This document shows positions 16,654 through 25,324 of a DNA stretch of 64,000 bases, in pieces. The translations under genes were made by a program, and so were the position numbers. Within the stretch, counting starts at the first letter, position 1; every line of letters begins with the position of its first letter. The notes under the pieces are model-generated. The model was not told the DNA's origin and ran no database searches. It saw nothing but the letters and a program-made list of their open reading frames with translations. Source of the DNA: Streptomyces termitum (GTDB lineage: Bacteria > Actinomycetota > Actinomycetes > Streptomycetales > Streptomycetaceae); contig NZ_BMUL01000022.1 in assembly GCF_014650175.1 (NCBI RefSeq), positions 1 through 64,000 on the forward strand, read 5' to 3'.

Positions 16654-18780
16654 ATGACCGTCACCTCCGCCGTCGAGGCGTCCCTCGTCCTGTCCACCTC
16701 CGCCGCGTACGGGGAGGCGCTCGACCGGCTGCGCGCCGCTTCGGCCGCCTACTACGCGGGCGAGAACAGCCCGCTGGACGACGCGTCGTACGACGCGCTG
16801 CGCCTCGCCGTCCTCGCGTGGGAGGCCGCGCATCCCGGGGAGGCGCCGGAGTCGCCGACGGGGCTGGTCGCGGACGGTGCCGCGCCGGCGGGCGACGTCG
16901 CGCACACCACGCGGCTGCTGAGTCTGGACAACGTGTTCGGGCCCGAGCAGCTGGTCGCCTGGGACGCCTCGCTCCAGCGGCGGCTCGGGCGGCCCGTCGA
17001 GGGCGGTTTCACGGTGGAGCCGAAGCTGGACGGGGCCGCGATCGCGGCCCGTTACCGGGACGGGGTCCTGGTGCGGGTGGTGACACGGGGCGACGGCGGC
17101 CACGGCGAGGACGTCAGCCACGTCATCGGCTCGGTCGCCGGACTGCCCGAGCGGCTGCCCTCGCCGGTGACCTTCGAGGTGCGCGGTGAAGTGCTGTTCA
17201 CGCAGGCGCAGTTCGAGACGGCGCAGGAGGTGCGGGCGGCACACGGCGGCGCTCCGTTCGCCAATCCGCGCAACGCGGTGGCGGGCACGCTGCGGGCGAA
17301 GGACCGCCCGTACCGGCTGGAGATGTCGTTCTGGGCGTACGGTGCCGTCGACCTCGACGGAGGATCGTTTCTGCCCGTCGGGGCGACCCATGCCGAGGTG
17401 CTGGCCGCCGTCGCCGCCGCGGGCGTGCGGACCACGGCGGACACCCCCGCCGGGCTGCACGTGGTGACCGAGGTCGCCGAGGTACAGGCCCGGATCGACG
17501 CGATCGCCGCGCTGCGCCCCGGCCTGCCGTTCGGCATCGACGGTGTGGTCGTCAAGGCGAACAGCGCGGACGAGCAGGCCGCGGCCGGGCTCGGCAGCCG
17601 CTTCCCGTACTGGGCGATCGCCTACAAGCTGTCGGCGGTGGAGCGGCAGACCGTGCTGCGGGACGTCGTCTGGGAGGTCGGCAGGACCGGTGTCCTCGCG
17701 CCGACCGCCGTCCTCGACCCGGTGGAGGTCGACGGTTCCACCGTCTCCCGCGCCACCCTGCACAACCCGGCCGACATCGCCCGCCGCGACCTGCACCTCG
17801 GCGACACCGTCACCGTCTACAAGGCGGGCGACATCATCCCGCGCGTGCAGGCGCCCGTCGTCGAACTGCGCCCCGACGGCGCCCTCCCGGTCCCGCTGCC
17901 GGCCGCCTGCCCGAACTGCGGCGGCGCCGTCGACAAGAGCCAGGAGCGCTGGCGGTGCGCGAAGGGCGCGGGCTGCGCGCTCGCCCCGCTGATCGAGTAC
18001 GCGGCCGGGCGGGACGTGCTCGACGTGGACGGCCTGGGCCGGACCTACGTGAAGGCGCTGATCGACTCCGGTCTGGTCACCGACGTGGCCGACCTGTTCA
18101 CCCTCACCGAGGAGCAGCTCACCGTCGCCTCGGGCAGCGCACGGCGCGGCGCGAAGCTGGCCGAGCAGTTCGCGCTGGCCCGCAGCCGCCCGCTCAGCCG
18201 GGTGTTCTGCGCGCTCGGCATCCGCGGCACCGGCCGCCGCATGTCCAAGCGGCTCGCGGCCCACTTCGGCACCATGGACGCGATCCGCGCGGCGAGCGCC
18301 GAGGACCTCCTGGCCGTCGAGGGCATCGGCCCGGAGAAGGCGCCCGTCGTCGTCGCCGAACTGGCCGCGCTCGCCCCGGTCGTCGACAAGCTGGTCACGG
18401 CGGGCGTCAACATGGCCGAACCCGGCTGGACCCCGCCGTCGAACGCCTCGGACGGCGAGGCCGGCGAGGTCGGCGGGGCCGGTGCCGGGGGCGCGGAGGG
18501 CGAGGCACCCGCCGCCGGACCGCTGTCCGGACAGACGGTCGTCGTCACCGGCAAGATGACCGGCCGCCTGGACGGCTGGAGCCGCTCGCGGATGAACGAG
18601 CTGATCGAGCGGGCAGGCGGCCGCGCGGGCAGCAGCGTCAACGGAAGGACGACGTACCTCGTCTCCGCCCCCTCGGCCACCGGCAAGCCGAGCTCCAAGG
18701 CCGTCGCCGCCGAGAAGCTCGGCGTCCAGGTCGTCACCCCGGAAGCCTTCGCCGACATGGTCACCGACTTCCTCCTCTGA
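16654..18780 (+). CDS. ligA: NAD-dependent DNA ligase (LigA paralogue)
   Basis: A 708-residue protein with the full LigA domain order: domain Ia (residues 20-75, AYYAGENSPLDDASYD), adenylation domain with active-site Lys in VEPKLDGAAI (K124), the OB fold (GRTGVLAPTAVLDPVEVDGS), a four-Cys zinc finger (about 419-445), helix-hairpin-helix repeats and a BRCT domain (about 630-708). It seals nicks in duplex DNA using NAD. The sequence departs from the housekeeping form: DDASYD replaces the usual SDAEYD, a Gly/Ala linker precedes BRCT, and there is no gat or mnm neighbour. It is likely a second, accessory ligase. The ATG has only a weak binding site. Confidence 0.93.
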   Translation: MTVTSAVEASLVLSTSAAYGEALDRLRAASAAYYAGENSPLDDASYDALRLAVLAWEAAHPGEAPESPTGLVADGAAPAGDVAHTTRLLSLDNVFGPEQLVAWDASLQRRLGRPVEGGFTVEPKLDGAAIAARYRDGVLVRVVTRGDGGHGEDVSHVIGSVAGLPERLPSPVTFEVRGEVLFTQAQFETAQEVRAAHGGAPFANPRNAVAGTLRAKDRPYRLEMSFWAYGAVDLDGGSFLPVGATHAEVLAAVAAAGVRTTADTPAGLHVVTEVAEVQARIDAIAALRPGLPFGIDGVVVKANSADEQAAAGLGSRFPYWAIAYKLSAVERQTVLRDVVWEVGRTGVLAPTAVLDPVEVDGSTVSRATLHNPADIARRDLHLGDTVTVYKAGDIIPRVQAPVVELRPDGALPVPLPAACPNCGGAVDKSQERWRCAKGAGCALAPLIEYAAGRDVLDVDGLGRTYVKALIDSGLVTDVADLFTLTEEQLTVASGSARRGAKLAEQFALARSRPLSRVFCALGIRGTGRRMSKRLAAHFGTMDAIRAASAEDLLAVEGIGPEKAPVVVAELAALAPVVDKLVTAGVNMAEPGWTPPSNASDGEAGEVGGAGAGGAEGEAPAAGPLSGQTVVVTGKMTGRLDGWSRSRMNELIERAGGRAGSSVNGRTTYLVSAPSATGKPSSKAVAAEKLGVQVVTPEAFADMVTDFLL

Positions 18781-18888
18781 CCCTCCGACCCCCGACGGAC
18801 GTCCCCGGCCGGGGCCCACCCTCGGCTGCGGGAACCGGCCGGCCTCATCCGCACCGGCCCAGAGCCTTCCGCGACGGGAAGCGGCCTG

Positions 18889-19485
18889 TCACGGCAGCTG
18901 ACCGAACGCCAGCTCCGCATCGGCTACAGCTTCGGGGTGGACGGCGTGGGCGGTGCGCCCGGCGGCGATCTTCTGCCAGTTGGCCCGGGAGAGCACACGC
19001 TGGACCACGAGGACCTGGGCGGCGCGCAGGCGGGCCCGGATGCCTTCGCCGAGGGCGTTCGCCAGCGCCTCCTCGTCCTCCTGCGAGTACCGGGCGAGCC
19101 GTGCCGCCAGGCTCGGTGTGGTGAACACCAGCCGGTGGAAGGCCACCACCTGGGGGTGGTCGTTGAGGCCGGTGACGGGGTCGTACCGGTCGAGGCCGGC
19201 CCGGAAGTGCCGGTGCAGTGCCGCCATCGGCCCGACGCCGGGTGCCCGGTCGCGCACGACGCGCGCCGCCTCGCCCTGGTGGTCCGCGAACCGGTGCAGC
19301 ACCAGGTCTTCCTTGGTGGGGAAGTACCGGAAGAGGGTCGGCTTGGAGACCTCGGCCGCCGCGGCGATGTCGTTGACCGAGACGCTGTCGAAGCCGCGCT
19401 CCAGGAACAGCGCGACGGCCGCGTCTCCGATGGCGTCGCGCGTCCGCTCCTTCTTGCGGGCCCGCAGCCCCGTCGGCTCACTCAT
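18889..19485 (-). CDS. TetR family transcriptional regulator
   Basis: A 198-residue protein with an N-terminal TetR helix-turn-helix (residues 14-62: KERTRDAIGDAAVALFLERGF, then the recognition helix region VSKPTLFRYFPTKED) and a helical ligand-binding domain. It is divergent from an NmrA-like oxidoreductase gene with 54 bases between starts, in which repeated GTAAC half-sites lie. It most likely represses both genes until it binds a small ligand. The ATG 19485 has only a weak binding site (GGTGG). Confidence 0.9.
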   Translation of the reverse strand: MSEPTGLRARKKERTRDAIGDAAVALFLERGFDSVSVNDIAAAAEVSKPTLFRYFPTKEDLVLHRFADHQGEAARVVRDRAPGVGPMAALHRHFRAGLDRYDPVTGLNDHPQVVAFHRLVFTTPSLAARLARYSQEDEEALANALGEGIRARLRAAQVLVVQRVLSRANWQKIAAGRTAHAVHPEAVADAELAFGQLP

Positions 19486-19494
19486 CCGGCCACC

Positions 19495-19534
19495 GTAACA
19501 TTCGTTACCAGGTTGAATTTTTAACCCGGTAACG
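19495..19534. promoter_or_regulatory. Operator cluster between tetR and NmrA genes
   Basis: GTAACATTCGTTAC (19495-19508) is a perfect 5-bp inverted repeat, CGTTACC at 19503 is inverted again by GGTAACG at 19528-19534, and GGTTGAATTTTTAACC lies between them. These three overlapping dyads in a 54-base divergent gap are strong candidates for TetR binding and cover both promoters. The region is unusually AT-rich for the window. Confidence 0.65.
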
Positions 19535-19539
19535 TTTTC

Positions 19540-20430
19540 ATGGGCGGAATGAACCCGACAGACATCCCTCCCGTGCTCGTCACCGGGGCGACGGGCCGCG
19601 TCGGCCGCGTCGTCATCGACCGGCTCCTCGACGCGGGCGTGCCGGTCCGCGCCCTCACCCGCCGCGCCGAGGCCGCGGCGACGCTGCCGGCGCAGGTCGA
19701 GGTCTTCACCGGTGACCTCACCGTGCCCGAGTCGCTCGACCCCGCGCTGCGCGGCGCCGGCGCGGTCTTCCTCGTATGGACCGCCCCGCCGCGGACCGCC
19801 GCGGCAGTCGTCGACCGGCTGGCGGCCCACGTGCGGCGGGTCGTCTTCCTCTCTTCCCCGCACCGGACGCCGCACCCCTTCTTCCAGCAGCCCAACCCCA
19901 TGGCGGTGCTGCACGCCGACATCGAACGGCTCATCGCGGCCACCGGACTCGAATCGACGATCCTCCGGCCCGGGATGTTCGCGTCGAACGCGCTGGCCTG
20001 GTGGGCGCCCGCGATCCGGGCCGGCGAAACCGTCCGGTGGCCTTACGGCACGGCGGAGTCGGCACCGGTCGACGACCGCGACATCGCGGCCGTCGCGGCG
20101 CGGACGCTCCATCGGAGCGGATACGCCGGAGGCGACTACGTGCTCACGGGCCCCGAATCGCTGACCCAGGCGGCACAGGTGGACGTCATCGGTGACGTCC
20201 TGGGGCGGCGCATCGCGTACGAGGAGATGACGCCGGACGCGTTCCGGAGCCCGTGGGAGGGGACTCCGGCCGGCCCGGCCGTCGACATGCTGCTGGCCGC
20301 GTGGAGCGCGGCCGTCGGACAGCCCGCGTACCTCACCACCACGGTGGCCGACATCCTCGGAACGGCTCCACGGACGTTCCGCCAGTGGGCCGCCGACCAC
20401 GCCACCGCGTTCACGGAGGGGTCGGCATGA
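19540..20430 (+). CDS. NmrA-like/atypical SDR NAD(P)-binding oxidoreductase
   Basis: A 296-residue protein with the Rossmann glycine motif V-T-G-A-T-G-R-V-G near residues 14-22, an Arg pair after the second strand (LTRRAEA) that suggests NADP, and the NmrA-like C-terminal half with ESTILRPGMFASNALAWW and the DDRDIAAVAARTL helix. Related proteins act as quinone or small-molecule reductases or as redox sensors. An ATG at 19540 without a binding site and another at 19549 are both possible. It is controlled with the divergent TetR. Its stop overlaps a second ATG as ATGA, discussed in the findings. Confidence 0.88.
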   Translation: MGGMNPTDIPPVLVTGATGRVGRVVIDRLLDAGVPVRALTRRAEAAATLPAQVEVFTGDLTVPESLDPALRGAGAVFLVWTAPPRTAAAVVDRLAAHVRRVVFLSSPHRTPHPFFQQPNPMAVLHADIERLIAATGLESTILRPGMFASNALAWWAPAIRAGETVRWPYGTAESAPVDDRDIAAVAARTLHRSGYAGGDYVLTGPESLTQAAQVDVIGDVLGRRIAYEEMTPDAFRSPWEGTPAGPAVDMLLAAWSAAVGQPAYLTTTVADILGTAPRTFRQWAADHATAFTEGSA

Positions 20431-20489
20431 CCAGCACCGCGCCCCCTGCGTTCTTCGCCCGCTTCGACCGCCCGGGAGACCGCCCTCGG

Positions 20490-20536
20490 CCCGGTGTGCC
20501 GGGTCCCGTCGCGGCGACGGGACCCGGCACACCGGG
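20490..20536. terminator. Perfect 21-bp inverted repeat, bidirectional terminator
   Basis: CCCGGTGTGCCGGGTCCCGTC pairs fully with its reverse complement over a five-base loop. It lies between the convergent NmrA-like gene and the lectin gene. Confidence 0.85.
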
Positions 20537-20548
20537 AGGGCTTCCCGG

Positions 20549-21103
20549 TTACATGCCGCTCCACGACCAGGTCTTGGTCCAGATGTCGCTACAGGTCCAC
20601 TGCTGGACGGGCGCGCCGTTGTCGGTCCGGGAGTCGGCCACCTCCAGGCACTTGCCGCTGTTGGCGTTGACCAGCCCGGCGACGCCGGGGAGCGGGGTGC
20701 CCGTCTTGTACCAGAGCTGGCCGGGGAGGTCGTAGCAGGTCCACTGCTGGACGCGCGCGCCGTTGGCGGTGCTGGAGCCGGCCACCTCCAGGCACTTGCC
20801 GCTGTTGGCGTTGCGGATCCGGTAGTACGACGCGCCGTTCTTGATCACCGTCTCGAAGCGCCAGTAGCTCCCGGCCTGGCCACCGCACCTCCACTGCTGG
20901 GCCCGGGCACCGTCGATCATGCTCGAACTCACGATCTCCAGGCACTTGCCGCTGTTGCCGTTGTAGACCATGGAGGAAAACGCCAGTGGCGGGGCTTGGG
21001 CGGCCTGGGCCGCCGTCCCGCCGGACAGCATCCCGAGGGTGGTGGCGGCCACCGAGACGAACAGGGCGGTGGCCCGGCCGGCCGGCTTCATGGAACGGAT
21101 CAT
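20549..21103 (-). CDS. Secreted ricin B-type (beta-trefoil) lectin
   Basis: A 184-residue exported protein. The signal peptide covers about residues 1-35 (MIRSMKPAGRATALFVSVAA onward). The mature part is a single ricin B / RICIN beta-trefoil with the three diagnostic repeats, each G-K-C-L-E followed by Q-Q-W: GARAQQW, GARVQQW and GAPVQQW. Such modules bind galactose or xylan sugars. No catalytic domain is attached, so it would be a free lectin. ATG 21103 has GGGAG ten bases upstream; an ATG four codons later is possible. Confidence 0.88.
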   Translation of the reverse strand: MIRSMKPAGRATALFVSVAATTLGMLSGGTAAQAAQAPPLAFSSMVYNGNSGKCLEIVSSSMIDGARAQQWRCGGQAGSYWRFETVIKNGASYYRIRNANSGKCLEVAGSSTANGARVQQWTCYDLPGQLWYKTGTPLPGVAGLVNANSGKCLEVADSRTDNGAPVQQWTCSDIWTKTWSWSGM

Positions 21104-21356
21104 CTGGTCTTGTCTCCCGTTGTCGGATCGGACCGTACGCCCCAGGAAGCGGACACGTACGGATGGCGCTGACCTCGATTCTTCGCCGTCGGAGAGTTGT
21201 CCGGCAGGCCCCTCCATCACGGTGGACAAACCCGCGGCGGGCGCTTCCGAACCGTCGGGCGGGGGCGGACGGGCGGGGTCCGGCATTCCCGTGCCGCGTC
21301 GGGGGTAGGGGTTGCGGCGTTGTGCCGAACGGGTCGATCCGAGGGGGGACACGACA

Positions 21357-24300
21357 GTGGGACGCCGTGAACGGGAGGTGGATCCGGCCGACGGACCGGT
21401 GGTGCGGTTCGCCCTGGAGTTACGGAAGTTACGGGAGGAGGCGGGTGTACGACCGGGGCCGCTGACGTACCGGGAGATGGCCCGGCGGGCGCACTACTCC
21501 GCCGCCACCCTGGCCCAGGCCGCCGCCGGGGAGCGGCTGCCGTCGCTGCCGGTGGCCCTCGCCTACGTACGGGCCTGCGGCGGCGACGAGGCCGTCTGGG
21601 AGGCGCGCTGGCACGAGGTCGGGCGGGAAGCGGCGGCGGAGCGCCTGGCCGCCGACGATCCCGGCACGGCCCCGGCTCCGTACCGGGGACTGGCCCGGTA
21701 CGAGACCGGCGACACCGACCTCTTCTTCGGCCGCGACCGCACCACCGGGGAACTCGCCGACCTGGTCCGGGCGAAACCGTTCACCGTACTGTCGGGCCCG
21801 TCCGGCAGCGGGAAGTCGTCGCTGCTCCGGGCCGGACTGATCCCCCGGCTGCGGCACCTGCCGGAGTCCGGCGGCAGACCGTCGGTGATCAGGGTCCTCA
21901 CCCCCGGCCCGCGCCCCGCCGCCACGCACGCGGAACTCCTCGATCCCGCCGCCGCGGTCCCCCGCTCCCTGCTGATCGTCGACCAGTTCGAGGAACTCTT
22001 CACGCTGTGCGCCGACGGCGCCGAGCGGACCCGCTTCGTCCGGGGGCTCCTGGACACGACGCGTCCCGAACGCGGGGGCCGCGTGCTGATCGCGATACGC
22101 GCCGACTTCTACGGCCACCTCGCGCGGAACCGCGGGCTCGCCGACGCGGCCGGCGCCGGCACGCTCCTCCTCGGACCGATGAACCCGGAGGAACTGCGCG
22201 AGGCGATCACCAAGCCCGCCGCCGCCCAGGGGCACCTCGTCGAGAAGGCCCTGACCGCCCGGATCGTCGGGGAGCTCGACCGGCAACCGGGCGGCCTGCC
22301 CCTGATGTCGCACGCGCTCCTGGAGACCTGGCGCCGCCGCCACGGCCGTACGCTCACCGCGTCGGCGTACGACGAGACGGGCGGCATGGCCGGCGCGCTC
22401 GCCCGGACCGCCGAGGACTGCTACGACCGGCTCACGCCCGCCCAGCGCCGGACGGCCCGCCATCTGCTGCTGCGGCTGGTCGCCCCGGGCCTGGGCACCC
22501 AGGACACCCGCCGCCCCGTCCCCCGTACCGAGCTGGACTTCCGGACGGCGGAGAGGGAGGAGGGGGCCTCGGCGGACGACCTGGCCGTCGTCCTCGAACG
22601 GCTCGCCCGCGCGCGGCTGATCACCCTCGACCACGACACCGTCGACCTCGCCCACGAGGCGATCCTGACCGCCTGGCCACGGCTCCGCGGCTGGATCGAC
22701 GAGGACCGCGAGCGGTTGCGCCAGCAGCGGCGCCTCACCGAGGCCGCCGCCGGCTGGCACGAGCTCGGCCGCGACCCGGGGGCGCTGTACCGGGGCGTAC
22801 GGCTGTCGACCGCGCGGGAGCACTTCACCGCGCGGTCCGTGGAGAACGGCGAACTCACCTCGGTGGAAGGAGAGTTCCTCGCCGCGAGCATCGGGGCGGC
22901 CGTACGTGCCCGGCGGCGGCGCCGCGCGCGCTCCGGCGTGCTGTCGGCGCTGCTGGTCCTCGCCGTACTGGTGGGGATGGCGGCCTGGCAGCAGAACCGG
23001 GACGGCGAGCGGCGCCGCGTCGAGGACGAGGCGCGCCGCGTCGCGGGAGTGGCCGAGAGCCTACGGCGGTCGGACCCGGTGACCTCCATGCGCCTGAGCC
23101 TCGCGGCGTGGCAGGTGGCCGAACTGCCCGAGACGAAGTCCGCGCTGCTCAGCGCCATGGCCCAGCCCGAGCAGGGGTTCTTCACCGACCCCGACACGGA
23201 CGGGGACACCCGGCGGCGGCTGAGCGACGACGGCCGTACGCTGCTCAGCATCGGCAGCCGGCGCGTCGTCGAGTGGGACGTGCGGACGGGGCGGCAGCGC
23301 CGCGTCATGCCCGGCCTCGGCGCCTCGCTGACGAACACCGCGCCGCTGCGGGGAGATGGGCTGAAGGTCCTCGAATTCACCGGTGGCCAGGACCGGCCGT
23401 ACCGGGTAGGGGTCCGGGACCTCGCCAGTGGCCGTACGGGAAAGCCGCTGTCGACGGCCTTCTCCGTGGGTGCCGCCACGGGGCCGAGCGGACGGCTCGT
23501 CGCCTCGTACGAGCTCGTCCCTCCCGTCCATGCCGACGAGGGCAAACGGCAGCGCGTCGTTCTGCTCGACGCTGCGACCGGGGCGGTCCGGTTGTCTCTT
23601 CCGCCTCAGCCTTGGCCCGAACCCCCTGCCTACTCCTTTGCCCCACCCACCTCGTCCGTGCTGGATCTCCAGCTCCAGGCCGAACGACGTGATCTGGAGG
23701 CCCTTCAAGACGTGGTCCTCAGCGGGGACGACGCCCTGCTCCTCTGGTGCCGACCGGGCAAACCGGTTCAGATCTGGGATCTGGTCCGGCGCCGCAGCCT
23801 CGCCACGCCGTGGGCTCCGACCATGACCCGTGCCCAGTACTTCAGCGAGGCGGCGCAGTTCACACCCGAGGGTGACGCCCTCGCGCTGGCCGACGACGAG
23901 GGCATCCGTACCTGGGACATCGCCACGGGAAAGGAACGCCGGATCGTCGAACAACAAGGAATCATCGAGGTGCGGTTCAGTCCCGACGGAAGGTTCGTGG
24001 CAACGACGGACCGGAAGGAGCTACTGGTCTGGCGTACCGACCTGGACGCGCAGCACACGCCGGTGTTCCGGTTCCCGCTCAAGGGCGAGGAAGCCGGGCA
24101 GTTGCGCTTCGACCTCGCGTCCGGCCGGCTCGCCTACCTGGTCAGCACGCCCACTTCGTTTCGTTGGGGAACCTCCGTCCGGACGGTCGACATACGCCGG
24201 ATCCTGAGCACCGGATGGCGGGCAGAGAACGCTACGCGGAATCAGTTCAGCGCCGATGGCTCTCTACTCGTGGTCGCGCACCGGCAGGGGGACCAGATGC

Positions 24301-25259
24301 GCTTCCGGCTTCGTGACCTCCGGCCGGGCGGCGGCTGGCGCGAGCTGCCTCCGATGTCCTGCAGACCCGAGAAGGGGCCCTACCCCGACTGCCGAGCACT
24401 TCTCGCCTTCCGGCCCGACAGCCGCGTACTCGCCTACGGCATCACGGAGGACGACGATCGGTCCTCTGCCGGAAAGGTGTCCCTCTGGGACGTGGACCGG
24501 CACCGCGTCACCGAGTCCCAGGACCTCGTGGTGTCCGAGCGCCCGAACATGGCTCTGAGCATGATCGCCTACGCTTCCGACGACCAATCACTGCTGCTGG
24601 TCCGGCCTCCGTCCATAGGCTCCACCCACCTCTGGGACCTGCGGCGCCGCAAAGTGGTCAGATCGTGGCCCGGAGTTTGGGGCAACTGGTTGGGCATCGC
24701 CCCTGACGGTAGCGTTTTCGTCACCTCCGACGGCGCGGTGCAGGAACTGCGGCAGGACCGGGAGTCTTCGGCGCGACGGCGTATCCGCGGCACGGGCGCC
24801 GCTGTGGCCTTCAGCCCTGACGGAACCCGACTGGCCGTCGGGGACGACACGGGCCGCGTGCTGCTCTGGGACGGGCAGGCCCGGAAAATCCTGGGGGAAC
24901 TGAGCCCCGCGATGTTCACGTCACCCGTGCAGTGGGTCCACGCCCTGGCCTTCTCCCCCGACTCGCGCCTGCTCGCCGTCGGCTTCGGCAACACCGTCCA
25001 GATCTGGGACACCGCCTCCCGCACACCGCTCGGTTCGCCCCTGCCGACAGCGGGGGACTCCCCACGTGCCCTGAGCTTCAGTTCGGACGGGGCCACCCTG
25101 TACGTCTCCGGAGAGCACATGGACCTCGCGGCCTACAAGATCGACATGCCTACCGCCGTCGCCGCAGTCTGCCGCCGGGCGAACGGCTCGCTGCCCCGGG
25201 CGGCCTGGAAGACCTTCCTTCCCGGCGTGCCCTTCATGCCGAGCTGTCCCGCCGGCTGA
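21357..25259 (+). CDS. HTH-STAND ATPase-WD40 regulatory protein
   Basis: A 1300-residue protein starting at GTG 21357, eight bases after GAGGGGGG. Domains: an XRE-like helix-turn-helix (about 15-75), a STAND/nSTAND1 NTPase module with Walker A GPSGSGKS (147-154) and Walker B LLIVDQFEE (205-213), a helical region, one transmembrane helix (about 527-546, SGVLSALLVLAVLVGMAAW), and a C-terminal WD40 propeller (about 610-1290) with repeated strands such as VAFSPDGTRLAVGD and ALAFSPDSRLLAVG. STAND proteins are signal-dependent ATPase switches. Many paralogues occur in Streptomyces; the signal is unknown, and an antiphage or developmental role is conceivable. Confidence 0.88.
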   Translation: MGRREREVDPADGPVVRFALELRKLREEAGVRPGPLTYREMARRAHYSAATLAQAAAGERLPSLPVALAYVRACGGDEAVWEARWHEVGREAAAERLAADDPGTAPAPYRGLARYETGDTDLFFGRDRTTGELADLVRAKPFTVLSGPSGSGKSSLLRAGLIPRLRHLPESGGRPSVIRVLTPGPRPAATHAELLDPAAAVPRSLLIVDQFEELFTLCADGAERTRFVRGLLDTTRPERGGRVLIAIRADFYGHLARNRGLADAAGAGTLLLGPMNPEELREAITKPAAAQGHLVEKALTARIVGELDRQPGGLPLMSHALLETWRRRHGRTLTASAYDETGGMAGALARTAEDCYDRLTPAQRRTARHLLLRLVAPGLGTQDTRRPVPRTELDFRTAEREEGASADDLAVVLERLARARLITLDHDTVDLAHEAILTAWPRLRGWIDEDRERLRQQRRLTEAAAGWHELGRDPGALYRGVRLSTAREHFTARSVENGELTSVEGEFLAASIGAAVRARRRRRARSGVLSALLVLAVLVGMAAWQQNRDGERRRVEDEARRVAGVAESLRRSDPVTSMRLSLAAWQVAELPETKSALLSAMAQPEQGFFTDPDTDGDTRRRLSDDGRTLLSIGSRRVVEWDVRTGRQRRVMPGLGASLTNTAPLRGDGLKVLEFTGGQDRPYRVGVRDLASGRTGKPLSTAFSVGAATGPSGRLVASYELVPPVHADEGKRQRVVLLDAATGAVRLSLPPQPWPEPPAYSFAPPTSSVLDLQLQAERRDLEALQDVVLSGDDALLLWCRPGKPVQIWDLVRRRSLATPWAPTMTRAQYFSEAAQFTPEGDALALADDEGIRTWDIATGKERRIVEQQGIIEVRFSPDGRFVATTDRKELLVWRTDLDAQHTPVFRFPLKGEEAGQLRFDLASGRLAYLVSTPTSFRWGTSVRTVDIRRILSTGWRAENATRNQFSADGSLLVVAHRQGDQMRFRLRDLRPGGGWRELPPMSCRPEKGPYPDCRALLAFRPDSRVLAYGITEDDDRSSAGKVSLWDVDRHRVTESQDLVVSERPNMALSMIAYASDDQSLLLVRPPSIGSTHLWDLRRRKVVRSWPGVWGNWLGIAPDGSVFVTSDGAVQELRQDRESSARRRIRGTGAAVAFSPDGTRLAVGDDTGRVLLWDGQARKILGELSPAMFTSPVQWVHALAFSPDSRLLAVGFGNTVQIWDTASRTPLGSPLPTAGDSPRALSFSSDGATLYVSGEHMDLAAYKIDMPTAVAAVCRRANGSLPRAAWKTFLPGVPFMPSCPAG

Positions 25260-25324
25260 GGCGCCCCGGGTCGAGAGCCGCGCCGTCGGAGCCCGTGCGG
25301 CGGTGCCGGACGGATGACGGGGCT

